A DNA stretch of 64,000 bases from Candidatus Sulfidibacterium hydrothermale (GTDB taxonomy: Bacteria; Bacteroidota; Bacteroidia; Bacteroidales; F082). The first letter of the stretch is position 1. Each line of letters begins with the position of its first letter. This document shows, piece after piece, positions 17,540-24,923 of the stretch. Both the position numbers and the translations under genes were made by a program. The stretch lies in assembly GCF_020149915.1 (NCBI RefSeq), contig NZ_CP083760.1, forward strand, positions 1-64,000, in the 5' to 3' direction. Below the pieces are notes generated by a model. It was not told the origin of the DNA. It made no database searches and saw only the letters and a list, made by a program, of their open reading frames with translations.

Positions 17540-19771
17540 ATGAACCGACTGACAAAAAACATCCTGAAATGGAAATGGCCAATTATTATTTTCTCTCTTC
17601 TGTTAACTGCTTTTTTCGGTTATCAGCTAACGAAAATCAAAATCAACTCCAATGTTATTGACTCGTTACCGGCCAACGACTCCGTAGTATCCCTGTTCAA
17701 ATCCATTGGTCATCAGTTTGGTGGCAACGAAGTAGGTGTAGTAATCATCGAGGCAAAGAATGTTTTTCAGCCGGCTGTTTTAAAAGACATCCAAAAAATT
17801 ACGGATACACTGGCTAAAGTTAAAGGAGTAGCTTCTGTAACCAGCCTGACCAACATTTTAAACTTTGACGGAATAGGTAATGATTTTCAGGTAAAGCCGC
17901 TGATTAACATGCAGCATTTACCCGCTACAAAACAACAAATCGACAGCCTGAAGCAACAGATCACGACCAATAAAATGTACCGGAACAATTTGGTTTCGGA
18001 CGATGGAACAGCCAGTTTGGTTATTTTTAAATTTTCGGCCGGAGGAAATGATCTGGCGGTGGTAAAACGGGTAAAAAAAGCCGTAGCACAACTTTCGTTA
18101 AACGAAAAAGTGTATTATGCCGGAGGCCCTTTTGTGACGGCCATGGTGTCCAAAATCATTTCGGAAGATCTTATTTTCCTGATTCCGATTACCTTTTTGG
18201 TCATTTCTCTTATTCTTTATCTCAGCTTCCATTCGCTGCAAGGCGTTTTCCTCCCCATGCTTTCGGCCGGAATGGCTATTATCTGGGCTTTGGGTTGCAT
18301 GCCGCTGATGGGAATAAACATGTCGATGGTTTCCAACAACATCCCCATCATCCTGATGGCGGTAGGCAGCGCTTACACCATTCATGTACTAAACCGGGTA
18401 AACCAGTGCCGCGAAAAAGATTACCGGAAAGCTTTACGAAAAGCGCTTTCTCTCATTTTCGTTCCGGTGAGTCTGGCAGCCCTTACTACCATGATCGGGT
18501 TTGTATCTTTCATTTTCGGTGCTTACCTGAAAATGATTCGTGATTTCGGACTCATCACCGCTTTGGGAACCTTTTTTGCGGCTGTAATCTCCCTGTTCTT
18601 TATTCCGGCATTGCTTGATGTTTTTCCGGTAAAAAAACAGGAAAAAGTAAAAACCAAAACCCAAAACCATCGCTCTTTTCTTGACCATTACATCATACAA
18701 CCATTAACAAAAAGTGTATTGAACCATTCGGGAACGATCATTCTCATTTGGTTTATTCTTATTGCCCTGAGCATTACCGGTATTTTTTCTATCCGGCGCA
18801 GCGTGGATACCAGCGAATATTTCCGGAAAAACAACCCGGAACATATTGCCGAAAAGATCATGACCCAAAAGTTTGGCGGAACCAAACCGGTTTTTTTACA
18901 GTTTACCGGAAATATGCAAAGCCACGACGTGCTGGAAACCATGAAAAAGGCCGAAGATTATCTTGAAAAAAGCCCTTACATTGTCTCAACACAATCAATC
19001 GCCGACATCATCATCAAACTCAACAAAGCTTTAAGTGGAAAAAAAGAAATTCCGGATGATGCCGCCATCGGTCAGCTTTGGTTTTTGCTTAGCGGGAACG
19101 AAAATATCTCGCAACTTGTTTCGGAAGACATGGACAAGGGCATTGTGATTGCTAAATTTAATGCCGAAGGAACCCATGCCGCCGCTGATTTTGCAAAATA
19201 CATGCAGCCTTTTTTGAAAAAATACAACCGGCCGGGATGCAAAATTCAAATGACCGGTTTACCTTTTATCAACGCCGAAATGGATCAAAGTCTGCTGGAA
19301 AGCCAGATTGCCAGCCTGATTATTGCTACCATTTTTGTTATCGGCATTGTCAGTTTAATTCTTTGGTCTTTTTCCAGAGGGCTCATTGCCAGTATTCCTA
19401 TCGCCGTTACCGTTATTATTTTGTTTGGCACCATGGGGCTTACCAATATTCCGCTTAACATGGGAACCGTTTTGGTAGCCAGCATTGCCATGGGAATTGG
19501 TATCGATTATTCCATCCATTTCATCACCCATTTTCATGACGGCGTAAAAAACGGGCTTCCGGTACCGGAAGCTATTCGCGAAACCATGCGAATAAGCGGG
19601 AAAGCCATTTTAATTAATTTCAGCTCGGTGGCCGGTGGTTTTTTGGTCCTGGTTTTCTCCAAATTGGTTCCGATGCAATATTTTGGTATATTAGTTGCAC
19701 TAAGTATGCTAAGTTCCAGCTTGGGTGCACTAACCCTGCTGCCGGTTATTTTAAAATGGAAAAACAAATAA
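17540..19771 (+). CDS. RND-superfamily exporter, MMPL type
   Basis: A 743-residue inner-membrane transporter with two repeats, each a span, a periplasmic domain and then five spans. Repeat 1 has its first span at about 12-32 and a span cluster at 205-355. Repeat 2 starts at about 395 and clusters at 590-740. Conserved pieces include GMAIIWALGCMPLMGINMSM and ASIAMGIGIDYSIHFITHFHDG near 650-670, the G-x-x-x-D-Y segment typical of MMPL and hopanoid-type RND proteins. Such exporters move lipids or hydrophobic compounds. The gene starts a three-gene unit with a LolA-like protein (7 bases on) and a TetR-type regulator, which suggests regulated lipid or lipoprotein export. Confidence 0.92.
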   Translation: MNRLTKNILKWKWPIIIFSLLLTAFFGYQLTKIKINSNVIDSLPANDSVVSLFKSIGHQFGGNEVGVVIIEAKNVFQPAVLKDIQKITDTLAKVKGVASVTSLTNILNFDGIGNDFQVKPLINMQHLPATKQQIDSLKQQITTNKMYRNNLVSDDGTASLVIFKFSAGGNDLAVVKRVKKAVAQLSLNEKVYYAGGPFVTAMVSKIISEDLIFLIPITFLVISLILYLSFHSLQGVFLPMLSAGMAIIWALGCMPLMGINMSMVSNNIPIILMAVGSAYTIHVLNRVNQCREKDYRKALRKALSLIFVPVSLAALTTMIGFVSFIFGAYLKMIRDFGLITALGTFFAAVISLFFIPALLDVFPVKKQEKVKTKTQNHRSFLDHYIIQPLTKSVLNHSGTIILIWFILIALSITGIFSIRRSVDTSEYFRKNNPEHIAEKIMTQKFGGTKPVFLQFTGNMQSHDVLETMKKAEDYLEKSPYIVSTQSIADIIIKLNKALSGKKEIPDDAAIGQLWFLLSGNENISQLVSEDMDKGIVIAKFNAEGTHAAADFAKYMQPFLKKYNRPGCKIQMTGLPFINAEMDQSLLESQIASLIIATIFVIGIVSLILWSFSRGLIASIPIAVTVIILFGTMGLTNIPLNMGTVLVASIAMGIGIDYSIHFITHFHDGVKNGLPVPEAIRETMRISGKAILINFSSVAGGFLVLVFSKLVPMQYFGILVALSMLSSSLGALTLLPVILKWKNK

Positions 19772-19778
19772 ACACACC

Positions 19779-20546
19779 ATGAAAGCAACGGTTTTAAAAT
19801 TAAGTCTTTTGTTCCTTTTTCTGGGGGGACAACTCTTTTCTTTCTCTGCTTCAGCACAATCGCTACCGGTAAAGACCATTCTGCAAAAAATGGATGCACA
19901 GGCTGCTTCGCTCAAAGACAAAACGGCCAAAGTCGTAATGGAAATGATTAACAACCAAACCGGAAAAGTAAAAACCCGGAAAGCCATCATTAAACAAAAA
20001 CCACCTTACAGAACGCTCTTTCGCTTTACCTATCCGCCATCACAAGCCGGAATTGCCACCCTCTCATTGCCGGGCGACGTAGTTTATCTTTACATGCCGG
20101 CTTTTGGTAAACCCAAGAAAATTTCAAATATAGCCAATGGCGGCGCTTTTTCTCAATCTGACTTCACCACCAAGGATATGGGGCCAAAAAACTGGGCGAA
20201 AAATTATACCGGAAAACTGTTAAAAACCAATGATACCGCTTACATTCTTCAACTAATCCCCAAAAACAAAAGTGAATATTCCAAACTGATCGTTACCGTA
20301 AACAAAAAACATTTTTTCCCGGAAAGAATTGTTTATTACAACCTCCAGGGAAAAATCATGAAAGAAGCAGATAACCAATACGTAAAAGTGGGAAATATCT
20401 GGGTAGCCAAAGTGTCTTCCATGACCAATTATCAAAAAATGCATACCACCCGGATTATCAATTCAGATATTCGGGTAAACCAAGGACTCAAAGACAGTGA
20501 ATTTACCGTAGAAAAATTAGTTCCTGCCGATAAAAGAAACAAATAA
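19779..20546 (+). CDS. Outer-membrane lipoprotein-sorting (LolA-like) protein
   Basis: A 255-residue exported protein. The signal peptide ends after FSFSASAQS (about residue 27). The mature part has the half-barrel family features: KTILQKMDAQAASLKDKTAKVVMEM at its start, FRFTYPPSQAGIATLSLPGDVVYLYMPAFGKPKKI in the centre, and a C-terminal strand set with GNIWVAKVSSMTNYQKMHTT. It fits the COG2834/DUF4292-like proteins repeatedly found next to MMPL exporters. It is probably a periplasmic carrier for the exported lipid. Co-transcribed with its neighbours. Confidence 0.85.
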   Translation: MKATVLKLSLLFLFLGGQLFSFSASAQSLPVKTILQKMDAQAASLKDKTAKVVMEMINNQTGKVKTRKAIIKQKPPYRTLFRFTYPPSQAGIATLSLPGDVVYLYMPAFGKPKKISNIANGGAFSQSDFTTKDMGPKNWAKNYTGKLLKTNDTAYILQLIPKNKSEYSKLIVTVNKKHFFPERIVYYNLQGKIMKEADNQYVKVGNIWVAKVSSMTNYQKMHTTRIINSDIRVNQGLKDSEFTVEKLVPADKRNK

Positions 20547-20555
20547 ATCCAAATC

Positions 20556-21164
20556 ATGGAAACTGCAAAACGTCAACCGGGAAATATTCGAAGAAACCAA
20601 ATCAAAGAAGCCGTAAAAGACATTTTGTTTTATGAAGGGCTGCAAAAACTCACCACAAAAAATATTGCCCGGAAAGTAGGGATCAGCGAAGGAACCGTTT
20701 TCAAACACTATGTTTCCAAAAAAGCCATCATTAATGACATCCTGGATGATGTTCATTCCGAACTGGTGAAACCGCTGGCAGCTATTGCTTCTGCCAAAGA
20801 AGACGCCAGTATCCGGCTCGAAAAATACGTTTGTTTTCATCTTGATTATCTGGCCCAGAACAAAGGAATCACCATTTTACTCTTTACCGAAGCATCTTAT
20901 CAAAATGATACCGCATTAAAAGAAATGCTGGATAAAACCTATAAGATGCTGGAAAACAGTTTTGGAGATATTATCCGCGACGGAATCAAAGAAAAAATCT
21001 GGGATGAAAAAGTTTCTGTGGAAAATTTAGCCAGCCTGTACATGGGCATTCCGCTGGGCATGAATATCGAACTCCTGTTGCACAACAAGAATATGAAAGA
21101 ACTGGGATACTGCAGAAATATGCTGCAGCTGATTGAACGTATTTTGAGAAAACAAACAGAATAA
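20556..21164 (+). CDS. TetR-family regulator of the exporter operon
   Basis: A 202-residue TetR protein. The HTH lies at about residues 29-50: LTTKNIARKVGISEGTVFKHY followed by SKKAII. The rest is helical, as in the ligand-binding domain. It is the third gene of the exporter-LolA-regulator unit (9 bases after the second), so it probably regulates that operon from within it. The effector is unknown. Confidence 0.88.
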   Translation: METAKRQPGNIRRNQIKEAVKDILFYEGLQKLTTKNIARKVGISEGTVFKHYVSKKAIINDILDDVHSELVKPLAAIASAKEDASIRLEKYVCFHLDYLAQNKGITILLFTEASYQNDTALKEMLDKTYKMLENSFGDIIRDGIKEKIWDEKVSVENLASLYMGIPLGMNIELLLHNKNMKELGYCRNMLQLIERILRKQTE

Positions 21165-21190
21165 TCCGGTTTGTTTTCCTGCCGGATTTG

Positions 21191-21198
21191 TACCTTTG
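21191..21198 (+). promoter_or_regulatory. Promoter of the P-loop kinase-like gene
   Basis: TACCTTTG (-7) is preceded by TTTG at 21170-21173, 17 bases upstream. This matches the Bacteroidota -33/-7 arrangement closely. The start codon is at 21218. Confidence 0.7.
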
Positions 21199-21217
21199 CC
21201 TTTTTAATACCACTGCT

Positions 21218-21775
21218 ATGTTGATTATCGGAATTACCGGAACCCTGGGAGCCGGAAAAGGAACCATTGTAGAATACCTGAAACAAAAGAAAAACTTCAA
21301 TCATTATTCGGTACGTGCTTTTTTGATAAAGGAAATCGAAAAGCAGGGACTTCCCGTAAATCGCGACAGCATGACTTCCACAGCCAACCGTTTGCGTAAA
21401 GAACATCACCCGGCTTACATCGTGGAGATGTTGTATCAGCAAGCTGTAAAAGATGGTGGTAACGCAATCATTGAAAGTATTCGTACACCGGGCGAAGTGG
21501 AATTTCTACGAAAACAAGGAAATTTCTACCTCTTTGCCGTGGATGCCGATCCTAAAATTCGTTATGAACGCATTCGACAACGCGGTTCCGAAACTGATCA
21601 CATCGATTTTGAAACTTTTCTTGCCAACGAAGCCCGCGAAATGACCACCACCGATCCCAACAAACAAAACCTTGCCAAATGCATTGAGATGGCCGATTTT
21701 CGATTTGATAATAATGGAGACCGGGCCTCATTATATGCTGAAGTAGATAAGGTTTTGGAAAAAATCTCGCTCTAA
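21218..21775 (+). CDS. P-loop nucleoside/nucleotide kinase-like protein
   Basis: The start at ATG 21218 gives MLIIGITGTLGAGKGTIVEYL, with the Walker A motif (GTLGAGKGT) where the family expects it; the 30 bases of open frame before it contain the promoter. The 185-residue protein is of the AAA_18/dephospho-CoA kinase-like type. DRDSMTSTANRLRKEHHPAYIVEML and the lid-like RYERIRQRGSETDHIDFETF follow. It probably phosphorylates a small nucleotide, but no substrate-specific residue is diagnostic. Monocistronic. Confidence 0.75.
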   Translation: MLIIGITGTLGAGKGTIVEYLKQKKNFNHYSVRAFLIKEIEKQGLPVNRDSMTSTANRLRKEHHPAYIVEMLYQQAVKDGGNAIIESIRTPGEVEFLRKQGNFYLFAVDADPKIRYERIRQRGSETDHIDFETFLANEAREMTTTDPNKQNLAKCIEMADFRFDNNGDRASLYAEVDKVLEKISL

Positions 21776-21870
21776 CCTTTTATTCCAATTGTATTTTAAA
21801 ATGCGCCAAAAGTGCATTTTAAATCTACAAGGGTAAATCCCGCCATCTCTTTCTGCAACGGGAAATTCCT

Positions 21871-21878
21871 TATATTTG
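21871..21878 (+). promoter_or_regulatory. -7 element for the beta-CASP gene
   Basis: TATATTTG matches TAnnTTTG, 23 bases before the ATG at 21901. Confidence 0.6.
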
Positions 21879-21900
21879 TTTTTCTTCTAAAAGAAAAACT

Positions 21901-23280
21901 ATGGATACAAAAGAAAACAATTACATACAATTTCTCGGCGCAGCCGGAACCGTTACCGGTTCAAAATACCTTCTGCACATTGACGGATATCATTTACTGA
22001 TTGACAGTGGATTATTTCAGGGTTACCGCGAGTTAAGACGGCGCAACTGGATGGATTTTCATTTTCCGCCAAAAGATATTGATGCTATTATTCTCACCCA
22101 CGGTCATCTTGATCATACCGGTTATTTACCCCGACTCGTCAAACAGGGTTTTCATAATCCGATTTATTGTACCGAACCCACCGCTGATCTGACAGAAATT
22201 ATTTTAAAAGACAGTGCCAAATTACAGGAAGAGGATGCTGAACATGCCAATCAGCAAGGTTATACCAAACACAAACCTGCGGTACCGCTTTATGATTTAA
22301 AAGATGTGGAAAAAACATTGCCGCATCTTCGCCCGCAACCGGCAGAAAAATTCATTGAACTCAATCAAAATATCCGCTTCCGGTTTCGTAAAAATGCCCA
22401 CATCCCCGGGGCGGCTTTTATTGAAATGGATATCAAGGGGAAACGTTTTGTCTTTTCGGGAGATATTGGCCGGCCTGACGACCCGATGCTGGCACACCGC
22501 GAGATGCCTGAAAAAGCAGACATCTTGTTTACCGAATCTACTTACGGTGACCGGTTTCATCCTTCAGAAAAAACCGAAGATGTTCTTAAACGCATTATTG
22601 ACGAAACACTTAAAAAAGGAGGACCGCTGTTTGTTTCCAGCTTTGCCGTAGACCGTGCCCAGGATTTTATGTATGCCATCTGGAAAATGAAAAAAGAGGG
22701 GAAAATTCCTGATATCCCGGTTTACCTCGACAGCCCCATGGGAACGAATGTCAGTCTTTTGTTTTTAAAATATCCGCAATGGCTCAGCATGAAACCGGAA
22801 GTCTTCGGCGAAGTATTTCAGGATACCCGTTTGGTGACTTCCATCAAAGAAACTTTCCGGCTGGCAAGAGACAAAAAGCCTAAAATTGTCATTGCCGGAA
22901 GCGGCATGATGAATGGCGGACGAATTTTGCATTATCTTGAAATGCAACTGGGCAATCCGGCAGCCACGTTTATTCTGCCAGGTTATCAGGCCGCCGGTAC
23001 CCGTGGGCGACAGTTGAGTGAAGGAATTCCGGAAATTAAATTACACGGGAAATATTTTCAGGTACGGGCAGGAATTGAACATATCAAAACCATGTCGTCG
23101 CATGCCGATCAAAAAGAGCTGCTTTCATGGATGTCGAAAATCGAAAATAAACCGGAAAAAGTTTTTATCGTCCATGGCGAACCACAGTCGGCAGACGCCT
23201 TGCGCGTAAAAATCAGTCATGAAAAAGGATGGCCGTGTTATATTCCGGCTTTCCTGGAAAAAGTACCGTTGGATTTGTAA
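21901..23280 (+). CDS. Beta-CASP metallo-beta-lactamase-fold RNA-processing protein
   Basis: A 459-residue protein of the CPSF/Ysh1-like family. The zinc-site motif HTHGHLDHTG lies near residue 67, IPGAAFIEMDIKGKRFVFSGDIGRP near 165-189, and ESTYGDRFH after it. The beta-CASP part has FAVDRAQDFMYAIW and GSGMMNGGRILHYL. A C-terminal HADQKELLSWM and VHGE complete the active site. Eukaryotic relatives cut pre-mRNA 3' ends. Bacterial members are presumed RNA nucleases whose physiological targets are largely unknown. The gene converges on tRNA-Pro. Confidence 0.92.
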   Translation: MDTKENNYIQFLGAAGTVTGSKYLLHIDGYHLLIDSGLFQGYRELRRRNWMDFHFPPKDIDAIILTHGHLDHTGYLPRLVKQGFHNPIYCTEPTADLTEIILKDSAKLQEEDAEHANQQGYTKHKPAVPLYDLKDVEKTLPHLRPQPAEKFIELNQNIRFRFRKNAHIPGAAFIEMDIKGKRFVFSGDIGRPDDPMLAHREMPEKADILFTESTYGDRFHPSEKTEDVLKRIIDETLKKGGPLFVSSFAVDRAQDFMYAIWKMKKEGKIPDIPVYLDSPMGTNVSLLFLKYPQWLSMKPEVFGEVFQDTRLVTSIKETFRLARDKKPKIVIAGSGMMNGGRILHYLEMQLGNPAATFILPGYQAAGTRGRQLSEGIPEIKLHGKYFQVRAGIEHIKTMSSHADQKELLSWMSKIENKPEKVFIVHGEPQSADALRVKISHEKGWPCYIPAFLEKVPLDL

Positions 23281-23335
23281 ATCTGTAAACCACCATTAAG
23301 TGGTAGCAATAGTGGGTGCAACAGCATAAAATAAA

Positions 23336-23373
23336 AAAAGGGACAGCCTGTAACTTAACAAGTTGTCCCTTTT
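23336..23373 (-). terminator. Terminator of tRNA-Pro (bidirectional)
   Basis: AAAAGGGACA and TGTCCCTTTT form a 10-bp stem. On the minus strand it follows the tRNA 3' end by a few bases and continues into a T-rich run. It may also end the convergent beta-CASP gene. Confidence 0.8.
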
Positions 23374-23378
23374 GGTTG

Positions 23379-23453
23379 TCGGGGTGAGAGGATTCGAACC
23401 TCCGGCCTCTTCGTCCCGAACGAAGCGCGCTAACCGGGCTGCGCCACACCCCG
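23379..23453 (-). tRNA. tRNA-Pro(CGG)
   Basis: Read on the minus strand: acceptor stem CGGGGTG/CACCCCG, D-arm GCGC-loop-GCGC, anticodon stem CTTCG/CGAAG with loop TTCGGGA (anticodon CGG), T-arm GGAGG-TTCGAAT-CCTCT, and discriminator A. CCA is not encoded. All arms pair, so this is the functional copy. Two fragments of the same tRNA lie just upstream (in transcription order) within 550 bases. Confidence 0.95.
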
Positions 23454-23492
23454 AAATCTTATTGAATGGAAAAAAACAAAGCCGAACGAAGC

Positions 23493-23607
23493 GCGCTAAT
23501 CCCGAAAAACAGAAAATCTTTGATTTTCGTCGTTTTTCGTGGATCCTCGATTTTGTAACGAAACGTACGTTTCGGCAAAATCGGGACCGGGCTGCGCCAC
23601 ACCCCGA
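23493..23607 (-). repeat. Copy A of a 115-nt tRNA-Pro-derived repeat
   Basis: This copy holds the tRNA-Pro 5' end through GCGC of the D-arm, split in the D-loop by 87 extra bases at 23500-23586. The insert starts TCCCGA and ends TCGGGA and folds into two hairpins: CGATTTTGT/GCAAAATCG enclosing CGAAAC/GTTTCG, and a longer AAAAAC-AGAAAATC-type stem. Copy A continues further into the tRNA, through the anticodon (GCTTCGTTCGG), before diverging. It encodes the C-terminal end of the GIY-YIG gene. It differs from copy B at four of 115 positions. Confidence 0.85.
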
Positions 23608-23855
23608 GTTTGTTTATCTATCCAGTCGAAAACCGCTTTTCGCTTTTTCAGACTTTTTAGATGTTTTTCCAATTTTACAGCCTCAGACCGACTATTACAA
23701 GGTTTTGCATATAACAGCTTCCACGGCCTTTTGGCTGAAGTCGATCGATTTCTACCTGTATTATGTCGTTTCAGACGTTTTTCAACATCCTGTGTTTGAC
23801 CAATGTACAGGCTTCCATCGACTTCCGATATCAATATATACGTAAAGAACTGCAC
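23496..23855 (-). CDS. GIY-YIG endonuclease, tail read from a tRNA-Pro fragment
   Basis: A small GIY-YIG nuclease. No ATG precedes the domain in a sensible place, so I choose the GTG at 23855, giving 119 residues. TYILI (4-9) and SLYIGQT (15-21) are the GIY and YIG strands. R28 and H31 follow, and E63 in SRSEAVKLEKHLK is the expected metal-binding Glu. The domain ends near residue 80. The remaining 39 residues, starting GVAQPGPDF, are translated from copy A of the tRNA-derived repeat, and the stop TAG lies in its TTAGCGC. The longer frame to 24011 only reads copy B and is unlikely to be translated. Tails of this GVAQPG kind are familiar on Bacteroidota GIY-YIG genes that abut tRNAs. Confidence 0.8.
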   Translation of the reverse strand: MQFFTYILISEVDGSLYIGQTQDVEKRLKRHNTGRNRSTSAKRPWKLLYAKPCNSRSEAVKLEKHLKSLKKRKAVFDWIDKQTRGVAQPGPDFAETYVSLQNRGSTKNDENQRFSVFRD

Positions 23856-23883
23856 TTTTTTCTTTTTTTGTTCCGAGTGATGG

Positions 23884-23998
23884 GCGCTAATCCCGAAAAA
23901 CAGAAAATCTTCGATTTTCGTTGTTTTTCGTGGATCCTCGATTTTGTAACGAAACATACGTTTCGACAAAATCGGGACCGGGCTGCGCCACACCCCGA
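23884..23998 (-). repeat. Copy B of the 115-nt tRNA-Pro-derived repeat
   Basis: Same design as copy A: 28 bases of tRNA-Pro (5' end to D-arm) split at the D-loop by an 87-base double-hairpin insert at 23891-23977. It diverges from the tRNA directly after GCGC, so it is shorter on the tRNA side than copy A. It lies upstream of the GIY-YIG gene, so the nuclease is bracketed by copies in the same orientation. Confidence 0.85.
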
Positions 23999-24029
23999 AA
24001 ACAGGCGGCAAAATTAATAAACATTCTGA

Positions 24030-24085
24030 TTTCTCAAAAGTTTTTTTTACCGGATTTTATTCTGCCTGATATTGTTTATCCGGAA
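24030..24085. repeat. Left 56-bp direct repeat flanking the RAYT element
   Basis: This stretch is identical at 55 of 56 positions to 24868-24923. The right copy is the genuine 3' end of dprA (its last 29 bases and the stop) plus 27 downstream bases. The left copy is therefore a stray duplicate of the dprA end, as expected from a long target duplication around 24086-24867. Confidence 0.85.
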
Positions 24086-24221
24086 ATCCATCTTCTCATC
24101 CGCGTTTGCAACGCGGATGGTTTTCTACACAACGTTATTGCAACACAAAACAAACCATGTTTGCATTACAAATGCACAGTTAAACATGTCCGCGTTACAA
24201 GCGCGGACAATATATATTCTT

Positions 24222-24229
24222 TAAATTTG
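24222..24229 (+). promoter_or_regulatory. -7 element for the RAYT gene
   Basis: TAAATTTG matches TAnnTTTG but lies only five bases before the ATG, so initiation would be leaderless or from a different promoter. Confidence 0.35.
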
Positions 24230-24233
24230 TACT

Positions 24234-24791
24234 ATGTCTGGCGACCAATATATTATTTCAGACCAAAACGGCCTTTATTTTTTAACTTTTACCGTTATTG
24301 ACTGGGTTGATGTTTTTAGCCGAAAAGAATACAAGATAGTTTTAACCGAATCCATGAATTATTGTGTTAATAAAAAAGGCTTGATTATTTACGCATGGGT
24401 TATCATGAGTAACCACGTACATGTTATATGGCAAGCTAAGGAAGGATTCCGGCTTTCGGATATCATTCGCGATTTTAAAAAATTTACAGCGAAAAAAATA
24501 TTGCATTTGATAGAAACAGAACCTGAAAGTAGAAAAATATGGATGTTGAGAAAATTTGAATTTGCAGGAAAACGAATAAAACGCAATACTAAATATAAAT
24601 TTTGGAAAGACAGCAGCCATGCTATCCTTCTTGAATCCAACCAGATAACTATGATTAACCAGAAACTCAATTATATTCATGATAATCCTGTTCGGGCTAT
24701 GATTGTCAATTATCCAGAAGATTATATTTTTAGCTCCGCAAGGGATTATGGTGGCGAAAAAGGTTTTGTGAACATAGAATTATTAGATTAA
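24234..24791 (+). CDS. REP-associated tyrosine transposase (RAYT)
   Basis: A 185-residue Y1-HUH transposase of the IS200-related TnpA_REP family. The HUH metal motif is SNHVHVIW (His61, His63). The catalytic Tyr is probably Tyr147 in LNYIHDNPVRA. FRLSDIIRDFKKFTAKKIL and the basic KRIKRNTKYKFWKDS fit the DNA-hairpin-binding face. RAYTs recognise REP hairpins; they are usually domesticated and single-copy per family. Here intact copies exist at 24.2 and 61.1 kb and remnants at 54.9 and 60.8 kb. All catalytic motifs are intact. Confidence 0.92.
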   Translation: MSGDQYIISDQNGLYFLTFTVIDWVDVFSRKEYKIVLTESMNYCVNKKGLIIYAWVIMSNHVHVIWQAKEGFRLSDIIRDFKKFTAKKILHLIETEPESRKIWMLRKFEFAGKRIKRNTKYKFWKDSSHAILLESNQITMINQKLNYIHDNPVRAMIVNYPEDYIFSSARDYGGEKGFVNIELLD

Positions 24792-24867
24792 AAGTGTGAA
24801 CGAAAACACATCCGCATTGCAAATGCACTGTTAAATACGTCCGCGTTACAAGCGCGGACGATATAAG

Positions 24868-24923
24868 TTTCTCAAAAGTTTTTTTTACCGGATTTTATTC
24901 TGCCTGATATTGTTTACCCGGAA
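24868..24923. repeat. Right 56-bp direct repeat (dprA 3' end)
   Basis: The partner of 24030-24085, with one mismatch (TACCCGG here, TATCCGG on the left). It spans the last codons and stop of dprA, which the insertion therefore leaves intact. Confidence 0.85.

Larger units (their letters stand above)
24086..24867 (+). mobile_element. RAYT/REP element (782 bp)
   Basis: The element contains the RAYT gene (24234-24791), a REP hairpin CATCCGCG...CGCGGATG at 24097-24119, and a 54-bp direct repeat on each side of the gene (24161-24214 and 24812-24865, 47 of 54 identical). Each of these repeats has a TGCATT hairpin and a GTCCGCG/CGCGGAC hairpin (24188-24208, 24839-24859). The whole is bracketed by 56-bp direct repeats. 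Confidence 0.75.

Noticed and set aside
23213-23449. 78-codon minus-strand frame running through tRNA-Pro
   Set aside because: It is the translation of the tRNA and its flank (SGRRGRRFESSHPD-type artefact), not a gene.
23493-23998. tRNA-Pro 5' fragments as extra or intron-containing tRNA genes
   Set aside because: Both copies lack the anticodon 3' arm, T-arm and acceptor 3' strand, so no complete tRNA can form.
23856-24011. N-terminal extension of the GIY-YIG frame to an ATG at 24011
   Set aside because: These codons are tRNA-derived repeat copy B, with no family similarity. The GTG at 23855 fits the domain start.
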